Source: Wallacemonas rigidus (Eukaryota; Euglenozoa; Kinetoplastea; Trypanosomatida; Trypanosomatidae). From it: a stretch of 64,000 bases of DNA. The notes under the pieces are model-generated. The model made no database searches, had not been told where the DNA came from, and saw only the letters and a list, made by a program, of their open reading frames with translations. Positions within the stretch are counted from its first letter, which is position 1; each line of letters begins with the position of its first letter. The position numbers and the translations under genes are program-made. Shown in pieces: positions 46,195 through 55,277 of the stretch. The stretch is taken from the NCBI GenBank assembly GCA_030849045.1, contig JASAOL010000593.1:186001-250000 (forward strand), in the 5' to 3' direction.

Positions 46195-49100
46195 TTAGCG
46201 TTGCTGTTGGCGCTGTATCTGCTCAAATCGGGACATGATGGACTTGCGGAGTTTATCGAAGACCTGCTGCTGGAGGCCTTCCGCATGCACGAAGCTGTGC
46301 TCCCAGAAGTGGAATTCAGGACGGTGCATGAGCTCGACAAATGTGTTGAGCGTGCCCCACGGGTGCGGCGTCGAGGTCATCGCCTTCTCACCGAGAACAC
46401 GCGTGATCTGCTCCTGTGTGGCAGTGCGGATCTGCGGATCCACGTCGCCGGTCGAAAGGAACAGGTTGAAGAAGACGTTGGCGAAGAGGTTGGTCTGCAC
46501 GTTGGGGTAGCGGAGCTGCAGGGCCAGCGCGCGCAGGAAGAAGTAGCGGTGGCGCGTGTCGAAGTTGGCGCAGAGGAACTGAAATAGTTGCATCACATTC
46601 GATGTGTGGAAGCGGCGCTCGTCAAACACCCCGTTGTTCTGGGCGAGGTAATGAATGGCCACCTGGAGCACTGTGGCATTCATGAGCGTCCAGTGCACAG
46701 GCGTGTTCGCATCCGCCGGCGCGCGCTGGAGAAGTTTGTCGCGCACGGATGTCATGTACGACACTGAAATAGACTCGTTGCCGCGGTACAGGGCGTGCGC
46801 GGGGTTGCTGATGAGCTCCGCAAGGCCCGCGTTGCTCTGCAAGACGTGTTGGATGTAGGCCTGCTGCGGCTGCGTGTCCACCGCACGCTGCATTTCTTCG
46901 GCATCGCTGGGCATGTGATCGAACGGTGAGAAGGAGCTCATGTCAGACGGAAACGCACACATGACCAGGTTGATGAGCTGATCGCAGGGGCTGGGGATGG
47001 CATCACAAAGCGCCAGGTGCTGCGAGGTGAGATAGCTGGGGAAGTCGTGGAGCAGCAGCAAGAAGAGCTTGAAGACGGTCTTGTAAAACACAAAGCCGTT
47101 GCCGGAGATGGCGTTGCCGCGGGTGAGGAATTCGACAAAGCGGCAGGCCGTGACGAGGAGTTCCGTGTAGCGGGTGTGTCGCTCTGGAGACTCGACGTAA
47201 TGTGGAATGAACAGACGGTGCGCCACCAGCTCCATCCAGCCAAACGCGAATCCGGGGTACTCCAGAGGGTGTAGTCTGTGCAGCAAGCTCTGCACAGCCA
47301 TCAGCATTTCCTCCGACATCTCCTTGTGACTAGCCGTATCCTGGCGATGGATCATGACGATGATATTGCTCAGCAGGCGCACGTAGGGTTGCTGTTGGAA
47401 CACAGTCAAGTAAGCGGAGCCAGCCGGCAGCGCCTGCGTGGGTGTGCGATTCTGAGAGACCCAGTCGTGGTGGCTGGTGATGACACGGTACAACACATCC
47501 AGCACGCGTTTCAGCAGTGTCGTCTCCGCGCGCTGTTGGTCGCGTGAGCTAGACTCGGAGCCTCGCAGAGAGCAGCACCGCAGCAGCACAAACACCAGCT
47601 CCGTGAAACCATCGCACTTAGTGAAGAGCTTGGCGGAGTAGGGTGTGTGGTGCGCTGGTGGGGCGCCGAGACGCTCACCAGTGATCGCGCGCTCCGTGTA
47701 CGATACGTTCTCGCGCTCCAGCTCCAGCGCGGCCGTCGCGTAGTGCTCAATACACAGACGGATGCTAAGCCGAAAGAAGGGGGCGAGATTGGGGTTGTCC
47801 AGCATGCCCTCCTTCTGCAGCGTCTTGACGAAGTCCACCGACTGGCTGCGCTCCTCGTTCGAGTGACGGTGATTCTTCATACGTGCAAACCGTGCGTTCC
47901 ACTCATCCGTGAGGCGGCGCACAAGGGCCTCTCGCTCGGGGTCCTCTGGGGCGTCGCTGGTGGGCGGCATCACGAGTTTCGTGACCTCTGAAGGCAGCAG
48001 CTTGGACAGGGGCTGAGTGACAACGTTCGCGGGGGCCTGTGAGACCTGCGCGGCCTGGCGCGGGTTGTGGCGGGAGCGGGCGATCTGATCGAGCACGGCG
48101 AGCGTGTTCTGCACATCGCGCGTGCTCACGAGCCGCTGACGCACGACGACGATGTTGAGGAGCTCGCGGACAAAGTTCATGGTGCCCTTGTCGCCGCGGA
48201 GCAGCGCCTGACTGAGATCTTTATCAAAGAGAGGGCACAGCAAGAGGTGAATGCGGAGGAGGTCGCCGGTCAGCTTGGGGAACATGAAGCGGCGCTCATC
48301 GAGGCAGTACAGGCGGGTCAGCTCCTTTAGGGCGTCGTCACCACCACGCTGCACACAGGCCTGCAGGAGCATCAGAAAGATCTGGCTCATGAAGTTGGCG
48401 ACGTGGATGTTGCGTGTCAGGTGCTTGCGCTCCGTGCCGGCCGCGGCTGCACCCACTGCGGCCGGCAGCGGCTTCCCGTCCGGCCCTAGCGTCACCGTCG
48501 TCGTCGCGGCGGCCGCTGTCTCTGCGCGCGGGGTGTTGCGCTCCTTGGTGAGCTCATCAAGCGTGACCGTCACCCGCATGAGCCTCGACAAGAGCGGGTT
48601 GAGCAGGAAGTAGGCAGTGGCCGGGGTGATGAGCTCCATCGTGGCGGTCAAGCGGTCGCGCAGAGACTCGGTCCCCGCAACGGGCGCGCTGAAGAACTTC
48701 TCGTCGTTGAGATCAAGCACCTCGTGGGGCTCGCTGCTGTGGTAGCGCGTGACAGACTCCTCAAGGCTGCGCAGGTGCATCACAAAGGTGACCACGCACG
48801 GCATGAAAGAGTAGAAGTCTGTGTACACGTTCATATGCGAGGCGGGCATACGGCCGCTGGGCACCAGCTCCTCGCCAAGCATGCTAATGAAGTCACCACA
48901 GTTGACCTGATCCCCCGGGAGGGGTACTGTTGTGTTCGTCGCGGCGGCCTCGGCACGGGCCTGGATCGACGGGATCAGACGTTCACGCAGCATCTTCGCA
49001 GCCTGCTCGCCGGCACAACTCTCGATGACGCGCTGGCAGAGAGGCATGTTCTTCTCGACCAGGCGTGTCACCAGCACCTCCGCGTCTTCCCTCGCCTTCA

Positions 49101-52100
49101 CGCTAGGCAGCGTCTCGACAATGTCGGCGTGCATGCGCATAGAGAGGGGCTCGCGCACGGACACGTTGCACAGACTCGCCGTCAGCGTGCGCACCATGGC
49201 CTCGCCGGCCGTGAGTATGTTCTGCGGGTCTGGATCGCGGGCGAAGTCCTTTGACAGGAACTGGAACGTCGTGTGCACGGCCACACCGACGGAGCGCTGA
49301 GCCTCGGCCTTGAGTGTTTTCTCCACACTGTTGGCAAGGATCATTGCAAGTACATGGCGGTTTTGTGGGTTGTCCTCGCCCTCCTCCAGCACCACTGTGT
49401 CCTGCGTGACGTCGATGCGCGGGGGATGTGGGATATGCAGATGCGCCACGACGTTATCGAGGTTACTGGCTGGCGTCGAGGCAGGGGCGACCACCTGCGG
49501 TTCCACCAGGCCAGCACTTGAGGGGCTGACATCCTTGGGCTGGAACGGTTCCGCGCTGGCCTGCAGAGGACGCGACGAGGCACGCAGGCCAGCCGCACCG
49601 GCAGGGACGGGAGTGATGCGCTGATACGTGTCTGGCAGCCCGCTCTTGCCCTCTTGCACACGGAAGTCACTGCTGGTGGTGATGTCCACCTCCTTGTACA
49701 CATCGGTCAGGGTCCTCTCGTTGCGGGTCGGCGCGAAGTGCTCACGCTGGAAGAGATCCACAGCTGCGAGGGAGACCTCGAGGTTGCGGCAGAGCAGCTC
49801 CACCTCAAAGCGCAGCGTATCACGCAGGTGAGGCAGGTTGTAGAGCTCCAAAAGGAGACCGAGTTGTGCCATCGTCCACGGGTTCGGCGCGCGGAAGAAC
49901 TGTGAGTTCTTGCTGCTCTGCAGGACACGGGCGATGAAGGCCACAACAGCCATGAGCTTGCCGTCGTGCAGGCCGCTGAAGATAAGATCCTTGAAGCTCA
50001 TGTCGGACTGCAGGATTGGGATATTCTTCTCCAGTGTGATGTTGCCGAGCCAGGAGCCAAGGTTGCGCAGCAGAATACGCTCGCTTGGGTCGTCGCAGTC
50101 GGAGCGAATCTTCTCGGAGAGGAGAAGACGCTTCACCGCAGCCGTCGTGGCGGCGCGGAGGGCGACGTCCAGGCCTCTGAACTGCAGGTTCGACACGAGC
50201 TCAATGTACATGGCGTGGTAGTTGGGTTCAAGAGCCGCACGTTTGACGACGAGGTAGTCCGCGAAGTACTCATAGTACTCGGGGCGCAGCAGCTGCGATA
50301 GCTCGCGTGCGTTGTTCTCGATGTTGTGCATGTCCGTGTTGCCGATCAAAAAGTTGATCTGCTCCTGTATCACCCGCGGTGGCGCCGTGACGCTCTTGCT
50401 GGTGAGCAGCGTGCCAATGTCGAGCGTGTGCAGCTTCGAGGTCGGGCTGCCAGGCTCCTTGCTCTTGTTGCCCACCACACTGACCACAGCAGGATCGGCT
50501 GGCACGCTGCCGGCCTTCACCTCAATCGAGCCCGGGCTGCCTGTGCTGTTGTTGTTGTTGCCGCTCCTCGCGCTCTCCTCCTGACGGATGCCGCGGTGGA
50601 TAGCGGCCATGATGCCGGGCACCTTGAAGTCCAAGTCCTTGACGTAGCGCAGCGTGCGGCAGTACTGTGGCCAGTCGGGTAAGCGCGGCTTGATCTGCTC
50701 GAGTGCAATCGCGCTGTACTCTTCCATGGCGTAGTTGGCAGGCTTCGCGGCAGCGGGCAGGAGCAGTGCCCAGGCACGCTGTTGCTGACTGACGGGAAGG
50801 ATGTCCATCGCGATGAGCTGGCCATACAGTTGCGCGAACAGCTGAAGCTCCTTCATCGGATAGCACGCCACGGCAGAGCACTCTTCAAAGAGGATGTTCA
50901 GCACACAGGCAAAGAGTTGCTTGTCTTGGGGGCTGCTGCTCTTGCCAAGTTTCTGCATCGCGGCCACAGCCTTGACGGTGTTGCCCTCCGCGTACATGTT
51001 CTTGAAGAAACTCGTCGCCTTTTGTTCCACGTCCTCGGGAAACAGGGAGTCCGTCGCGGCGAGCAGGGTGCGTGCGCAGTCCACCACATCCTTGAGCATA
51101 TCCTTCATCGGTGACGCGATGAGCGTGTTCAGGGCTGCTGTCGCACTGACGGGGTAGAGCTGCTTCTGCAGGAGCATCTCCGAGACCTCCACAATGCACA
51201 TGGCCACTGAGAAGCGGTTGTCAGTCGCGCTGGTGCGGAAGTGCAGTTTGCCCTCAAGCGCCTTGTGAATCCACTTGTCGCTGGGCTCTTGGACCTCGTC
51301 CATGCACATGGCGATGGCCACCGCCAGGCGGGGGCTACCGCTGCTGGTGAGGAAGCGCTTCACGACGGGCTTGCAACGCAACACCATCTCGAGCACATCC
51401 ACCGTGCGGTCCGGCTGCGTTTCTGTGAGCTCAGAGAAGATCGAGATGACACTGTCGAGCTGGTTCGCCTTCGCAGCCTCTGGCAGCAGGTGCGTGGAGA
51501 CGCCTTCGAGTGCGGGACAGTGAGAGGTCAGCAGGTGCTTGATGAGCGTGAAGTTCTTGATCGTGCCTGTGAAGTTGCCGAGGAAAAGAGTGTAGAGGAA
51601 GAGCAACGGCAGCTTCTGGGCAGCCGCGAGCAGTACGTTCTGTTCAAACTCGCGATCGCGGCTGGCGACGTGCACAGCAGCCTCAACAAACGCAAAGGAG
51701 CGCCAAAGCTCGAGCTCAGCCGCGGTCACCGAGGCTGGCTTCACGCTGGGAAGCAGCTCCGCAGGCGCGTCTTGCTTAAGCGCCTTCAAGTTCACCTTGT
51801 CGGGGTGCTTGAGAATGTACTCGAGGGCTGCACGCTGGCGCGCCACGTTGGTCCAGCGGCCCAAAAAGCGCTTGATGGAAGGGTACTCGTTTTCTGCCCT
51901 GAAGCGATGGTAGGCCTCGAAGATGACAGAAATATTGTGCGTGCGGAACGTCGGTGCGCCTGGGCGGTCCAGCTCGTCAATCACATTGTCCCAGTTGAAC
52001 TTGCCCTCCTGCTGCAGCGCGTCCAGCAGTGGCATCGCGTTCACGACCGAGCTGGAGCCACTCGCATTCCGCGAAGGGGACTTGCCAGAAGCCCGCATCA

Positions 52101-52866
52101 GCGCGTTGTACGTGTTCGCGTCGTTCGACGCCGTGCCCTGCGATGCAAAGAAGGCCAGCACATCCGCCACATCCTTTTCAGTAAAGGCGTGGGGAAAGAT
52201 GCTCAGCAGCTCGCGCGAGTCGGCCAAGGTCGTGATGCAGCCAGTACCGAGCTCACGCAGGACGCTCGCGAGGCTGACACGCCCACGGGTCGTGGTACTG
52301 CTCGGGCTGATAAGACTCACGTCGCAGGCGGGAGCCAGCTGCACACTCAGCTGCTCCAGCTTCATCTGGCGAGCGAGCAGTGCGGGTGTGCGGAGGTCGC
52401 GGTCGTCCTTGAGGTCAGCCTGTGACAGAGTCAGGCTTTCGAGAAGAGCGGCGGCGGCCTCCTTGGCGCCTGGGGACTCTGAGCCAATCTGCAGAGCCAT
52501 GAGTACCTGCATCTTGCTCTTGGTCGACAGCTTCAGAGATGTGGTCAGCAGCGTGTTCAAGGACTCCTTCGTGGTAGTGCTTGGCGACATGTCCAAGGCC
52601 GGGGCGAGTAGAGTCAGGCCATTCGGCTTCTCAACCGCACCGGCGACGAGTTTGCCGACGATGGTGGCGCGCTCATCGCTGGGGCTCTTGAGATAGGCCG
52701 TGAAAGCTGCTCGGATGATGAATCGGTGGTACTCGACGGAACGGTGGCAGAACTGCTCTAGCGTCATGAGCGTTGTCTGCAGGGTGTTCTTGGAGACCGC
52801 CGTCAAGAGGTAGCGGATAGCCGCCCCTTGCGACGAGCTGAGGTCCTCCACGCGGTCGTGCAGCAT
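46195..52866 (-). CDS. NOT1: NOT1, scaffold of the CCR4-NOT deadenylase complex
   Basis: A 2,223-residue scaffold that holds the CAF1 deadenylase, CAF40 and NOT2/NOT5 in the complex that shortens poly(A) tails. Three regions match human CNOT1 from memory. The CAF1-binding MIF4G domain lies at about 845-1040 (EPNYHAMYIEL, LLRNLGSWLGNITLEKNIPIL, APNPWTMAQLG). The CAF40-binding DUF3819 helical bundle lies at about 1180-1330 (SVGVAV...KDFARDP, SVREPLSM). The C-terminal NOT superfamily-homology domain lies at about 1750-2200 (LINLVMCAFPSDM, HFWEHSFVHA). The N-terminal ~800 residues are helical repeats. Length is close to the family norm and no break is seen. The ATG at 52866 is the first after a clean acceptor at 52960-52959. 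Confidence 0.93.
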   Translation of the reverse strand: MLHDRVEDLSSSQGAAIRYLLTAVSKNTLQTTLMTLEQFCHRSVEYHRFIIRAAFTAYLKSPSDERATIVGKLVAGAVEKPNGLTLLAPALDMSPSTTTKESLNTLLTTSLKLSTKSKMQVLMALQIGSESPGAKEAAAALLESLTLSQADLKDDRDLRTPALLARQMKLEQLSVQLAPACDVSLISPSSTTTRGRVSLASVLRELGTGCITTLADSRELLSIFPHAFTEKDVADVLAFFASQGTASNDANTYNALMRASGKSPSRNASGSSSVVNAMPLLDALQQEGKFNWDNVIDELDRPGAPTFRTHNISVIFEAYHRFRAENEYPSIKRFLGRWTNVARQRAALEYILKHPDKVNLKALKQDAPAELLPSVKPASVTAAELELWRSFAFVEAAVHVASRDREFEQNVLLAAAQKLPLLFLYTLFLGNFTGTIKNFTLIKHLLTSHCPALEGVSTHLLPEAAKANQLDSVISIFSELTETQPDRTVDVLEMVLRCKPVVKRFLTSSGSPRLAVAIAMCMDEVQEPSDKWIHKALEGKLHFRTSATDNRFSVAMCIVEVSEMLLQKQLYPVSATAALNTLIASPMKDMLKDVVDCARTLLAATDSLFPEDVEQKATSFFKNMYAEGNTVKAVAAMQKLGKSSSPQDKQLFACVLNILFEECSAVACYPMKELQLFAQLYGQLIAMDILPVSQQQRAWALLLPAAAKPANYAMEEYSAIALEQIKPRLPDWPQYCRTLRYVKDLDFKVPGIMAAIHRGIRQEESARSGNNNNSTGSPGSIEVKAGSVPADPAVVSVVGNKSKEPGSPTSKLHTLDIGTLLTSKSVTAPPRVIQEQINFLIGNTDMHNIENNARELSQLLRPEYYEYFADYLVVKRAALEPNYHAMYIELVSNLQFRGLDVALRAATTAAVKRLLLSEKIRSDCDDPSERILLRNLGSWLGNITLEKNIPILQSDMSFKDLIFSGLHDGKLMAVVAFIARVLQSSKNSQFFRAPNPWTMAQLGLLLELYNLPHLRDTLRFEVELLCRNLEVSLAAVDLFQREHFAPTRNERTLTDVYKEVDITTSSDFRVQEGKSGLPDTYQRITPVPAGAAGLRASSRPLQASAEPFQPKDVSPSSAGLVEPQVVAPASTPASNLDNVVAHLHIPHPPRIDVTQDTVVLEEGEDNPQNRHVLAMILANSVEKTLKAEAQRSVGVAVHTTFQFLSKDFARDPDPQNILTAGEAMVRTLTASLCNVSVREPLSMRMHADIVETLPSVKAREDAEVLVTRLVEKNMPLCQRVIESCAGEQAAKMLRERLIPSIQARAEAAATNTTVPLPGDQVNCGDFISMLGEELVPSGRMPASHMNVYTDFYSFMPCVVTFVMHLRSLEESVTRYHSSEPHEVLDLNDEKFFSAPVAGTESLRDRLTATMELITPATAYFLLNPLLSRLMRVTVTLDELTKERNTPRAETAAAATTTVTLGPDGKPLPAAVGAAAAGTERKHLTRNIHVANFMSQIFLMLLQACVQRGGDDALKELTRLYCLDERRFMFPKLTGDLLRIHLLLCPLFDKDLSQALLRGDKGTMNFVRELLNIVVVRQRLVSTRDVQNTLAVLDQIARSRHNPRQAAQVSQAPANVVTQPLSKLLPSEVTKLVMPPTSDAPEDPEREALVRRLTDEWNARFARMKNHRHSNEERSQSVDFVKTLQKEGMLDNPNLAPFFRLSIRLCIEHYATAALELERENVSYTERAITGERLGAPPAHHTPYSAKLFTKCDGFTELVFVLLRCCSLRGSESSSRDQQRAETTLLKRVLDVLYRVITSHHDWVSQNRTPTQALPAGSAYLTVFQQQPYVRLLSNIIVMIHRQDTASHKEMSEEMLMAVQSLLHRLHPLEYPGFAFGWMELVAHRLFIPHYVESPERHTRYTELLVTACRFVEFLTRGNAISGNGFVFYKTVFKLFLLLLHDFPSYLTSQHLALCDAIPSPCDQLINLVMCAFPSDMSSFSPFDHMPSDAEEMQRAVDTQPQQAYIQHVLQSNAGLAELISNPAHALYRGNESISVSYMTSVRDKLLQRAPADANTPVHWTLMNATVLQVAIHYLAQNNGVFDERRFHTSNVMQLFQFLCANFDTRHRYFFLRALALQLRYPNVQTNLFANVFFNLFLSTGDVDPQIRTATQEQITRVLGEKAMTSTPHPWGTLNTFVELMHRPEFHFWEHSFVHAEGLQQQVFDKLRKSIMSRFEQIQRQQQR

Positions 52867-53838
52867 GAGAGGAGTCCGCGTCTGTTATTATTATTGGTGT
52901 GTGTGTGTATGTGCTTCGAGCTAGTGTCTAGGTGTTTTTGAACACGCAGAACCCGTGACTAGAAGACGGAGCGGAAGCAACAAAAAGAAGGCGGTACCGG
53001 CTCAGTGTGTTCGACAGTTTTGGACAAGTGCCAGTATATCTCTTACTCTCTTGCAGTGAGAATTACTTTTCCTCTTTATTTTTTGAAATAAGAGAGAGAA
53101 CAACAACAAAAAAAAAAAGAGAAAAGAGCACGTTGAGAACAATGAAAACTTATGTTTTTCTTGTTGTCGTTGTGAAGAGACAGAGCCGCAGAAAAGAGAA
53201 AGAAAGACCAACTATTTAATGTTCGCCGAAAAAGAAAAAAGAAAAACAATCCCTATGTGGTTATCCCTCTTTGATAGAATAACACCAAATGAACTAAGTG
53301 CGTGGAGAAAGATCAGCAGATCCTCGTAGTCAACGCTTCTATTACTGTGTGGGAGTCGAGCAGTATTGTATGTGTCGGTTTTCCCACGCCACGTTTGATT
53401 TCAAGTGGAGGAGAGGGGAGGGCGAAGTCATTGTGCAGTGAGAGTGAAGGGGTGAAGGAAGGGGAGCTCAGCGCAAGGTCGCGTTGTCCAAAGGCTAGCC
53501 ATAACGCGAACGTGAGAAGCGAGGGTGTGGTCGGTAGATCCCTCATATCCCTGTGGTTTGGGTACCCCACGAAGAATACCTTGTGAGTGGCAAGAAAAGA
53601 GCGCTCGCCTCCACGTGAGAATCACTTCAGTGTAAACCTCCTGTACAGAAACGGAGCACGGTCAGTAAAGCCGTGCGCACGACAAAAGAAGAAAAGAAAA
53701 AAAAAGAAATATCAGTCAACGCAAACAAAACAAAAGAAACGAAAGTGCGAGCGCAAACAGAGTGAGACAGGGGAGAGAGAGAAACGCCCATACCAAGGAG
53801 GGAAAAGAACAAGGTGAGCCCAGGTGCGTGCACGTCCA
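52867..53838. other. Spacer between the Rab21-like gene and NOT1
   Basis: It carries the NOT1 leader with a TG run near 52896-52910, an A run near 53106-53119, and a moderately complex stretch at about 53290-53600 in which I find no gene. A-rich sequence follows near 53695-53740. Confidence 0.55.
52959..52992 (-). promoter_or_regulatory. Candidate spliced-leader acceptor for NOT1
   Basis: The coding strand shows a strong CT tract (about 52992-52961) that runs directly into TAG with AG at 52960-52959. The 5' UTR would be about 92 nt and includes a CA repeat. Confidence 0.55.
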
Positions 53839-54696
53839 TCAGCAACAGCTACTTGCTCCACCTGACGCAGCCGCAGCGCTACCCTCGTCAGCAAGGTTGA
53901 CGCGTTGGGGTACGTCTTGGTGCGCACCACCCCGTCCTGCCTGGTCGCCTACTTCATCCCTTCTACTCGTTGCGGTGCGAGCGTCCTCAATGACCATCAA
54001 CTGGCCCCGTCGCGGCCGTGGTGGTGTCATACCACTTGCAGCTGTTCGGGTGCCAGGGCGCGCACCAGTGGATCCAGGCGGTGCCCGCCCACTGGCAGAG
54101 GAAGCCTGCGCCATCACAGTCGCCATGGTGCTAAACGCTTGCGCAACATGGTAGCCCGTCTTGGCGCTGGTCCAGACGAGGGCGGCACCGAGCTCCTGCG
54201 CGAGGGCGTCGGTCTCGGCCTCACTCACTTCGTGTGAGGACCTGGGCTGATCTACCTTATTGCCGCATATCACGAGCTCGATGTGGTTCCCAGCGACAGC
54301 GCGCAGTTCCTTTGTCCATGTGCGCACGCGCTCAAGCGTTGGCTTATCGCAGACATCGAAAACCAGCATGGCGCCATCCGCGTTCCGGTAGTAGATGGGT
54401 GCGAGGGCGTGGTAGCGCTCCTGTCCGGCTGTATCCCATATCGCCACGGACACTGCCCCGTTCGCTGCGCTGGGTAGAGAAGAGGGCATCTCAATCTGTG
54501 CAGCATCAAGTGCCTCCACGGCACCGGGCAGAACGTGACGGCCCAGGAGGGGGACACTTGCCTGAGCGTACAGACTCGCCTGTACAGTGCTCTGCTCCTT
54601 GTCGTTGAATGTGTTCTGTGTATAGCGTGACAGGAGCGAGGTTTTACCGACACGCCCTTCACCAAGCAGCACCACCTTGTAGGAAGTGGCGCTCAT
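53839..54696 (-). CDS. RAB21: Rab21-like small GTPase
   Basis: A 285-residue Rab with P-loop GEGRVGKTS (12-20), switch I threonine in STVQAS (T37), WDTAGQE (87-93), NKVD (146-149), TSAK (176-179) and a C-terminal CC for double geranylgeranylation. YKVVLLGEG, ALAPIYYR and ADGAMLVFDV match Rab21/Rab5-group proteins, which act in endosomal traffic. Two oddities: about 25-30 extra residues (roughly 55-80) between switch I and WDTAGQE, and a hypervariable tail of about 90 residues rich in Ala, Gly and Arg. The ATG at 54696 sits five residues before the G domain. The in-frame upstream ATG at 54792 lies outside the predicted acceptor (54783-54782), so the hydrophobic extension it would add is rejected. 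Confidence 0.85.
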   Translation of the reverse strand: MSATSYKVVLLGEGRVGKTSLLSRYTQNTFNDKEQSTVQASLYAQASVPLLGRHVLPGAVEALDAAQIEMPSSLPSAANGAVSVAIWDTAGQERYHALAPIYYRNADGAMLVFDVCDKPTLERVRTWTKELRAVAGNHIELVICGNKVDQPRSSHEVSEAETDALAQELGAALVWTSAKTGYHVAQAFSTMATVMAQASSASGRAPPGSTGARPGTRTAASGMTPPRPRRGQLMVIEDARTATSRRDEVGDQAGRGGAHQDVPQRVNLADEGSAAAASGGASSCC

Positions 54697-55277
54697 GAGG
54701 CACAGACACGAGGGCAATCGTGTACAGTTCAACGTGAGTAAAGAAAAAAGAAAAAAAAAAGAGAAGAGAAGAGCAAGTTTCCTCGAGGGCATGGACAAAA
54801 AAAAAAAAAGAAGAAGTGGTGATTAAAGGCAGTGTTAAACGTGAAACAGGCCGCGGAGAAAGAAGCAGCAGGAGGAGGAAAAGGAAAGGAACGAAGGTGC
54901 GGGGAAAGCGTTCTCGGCAATCCACAGATCCTCTTCTGTCAGACGGCACTCAGTGTCCTTCGGATTCGGTGTTGTCGTGATCAGATTTTGACGGGAGATG
55001 AGGCACACGTATGGCAGCATTGTGCCAGTAGAGCGTTATCATGACGACGTTGTATTCATTTCCTAGTACTGTTGTGATGTGTCAGGGTCCACATGGAGAT
55101 GTTGCTCTGCGGGTGACCCGAGAGGAAGGCAAGCTGTAACAGAAAGAAAAAAAAAACTGTAGACCGGAATACCTGTCGCTTTTGGTCTTTGCGTTTTTCT
55201 CTTGTTCGTTCTTTTTTTTTTTTTTTTTCGTGTGGGTGGGTGGGTGTGTGGGTGTGTAGGTGTGCTCGCCAGGTAGC
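54697..55277. other. Spacer between the TEDC1-like gene and the Rab21-like gene
   Basis: It holds the two pyrimidine tracts of the Rab leader, a T run at about 55212-55229 and a GGGTGTG-type repeat at about 55231-55264. No gene is seen. Confidence 0.55.
54782..54816 (-). promoter_or_regulatory. Candidate spliced-leader acceptor for the Rab21-like gene
   Basis: A coding-strand tract of CTT and T (54816-54796) is followed by the first AG at 54783-54782. Downstream of it the first ATG is the Rab start. A second CT tract (about 54775-54737) follows, but its next AG falls inside the start codon region, so that AG cannot be the acceptor for this protein. Confidence 0.5.

Noticed and set aside
51241-52425. 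394-codon plus-strand frame opposite NOT1
   Set aside because: Antisense shadow of the NOT1 coding sequence with no domain of its own.
54697-54792. Hydrophobic, signal-like N-terminal extension of the Rab21-like protein
   Set aside because: It is a translated pyrimidine tract, and its ATG lies upstream of the predicted acceptor. Rab proteins have no signal peptide.
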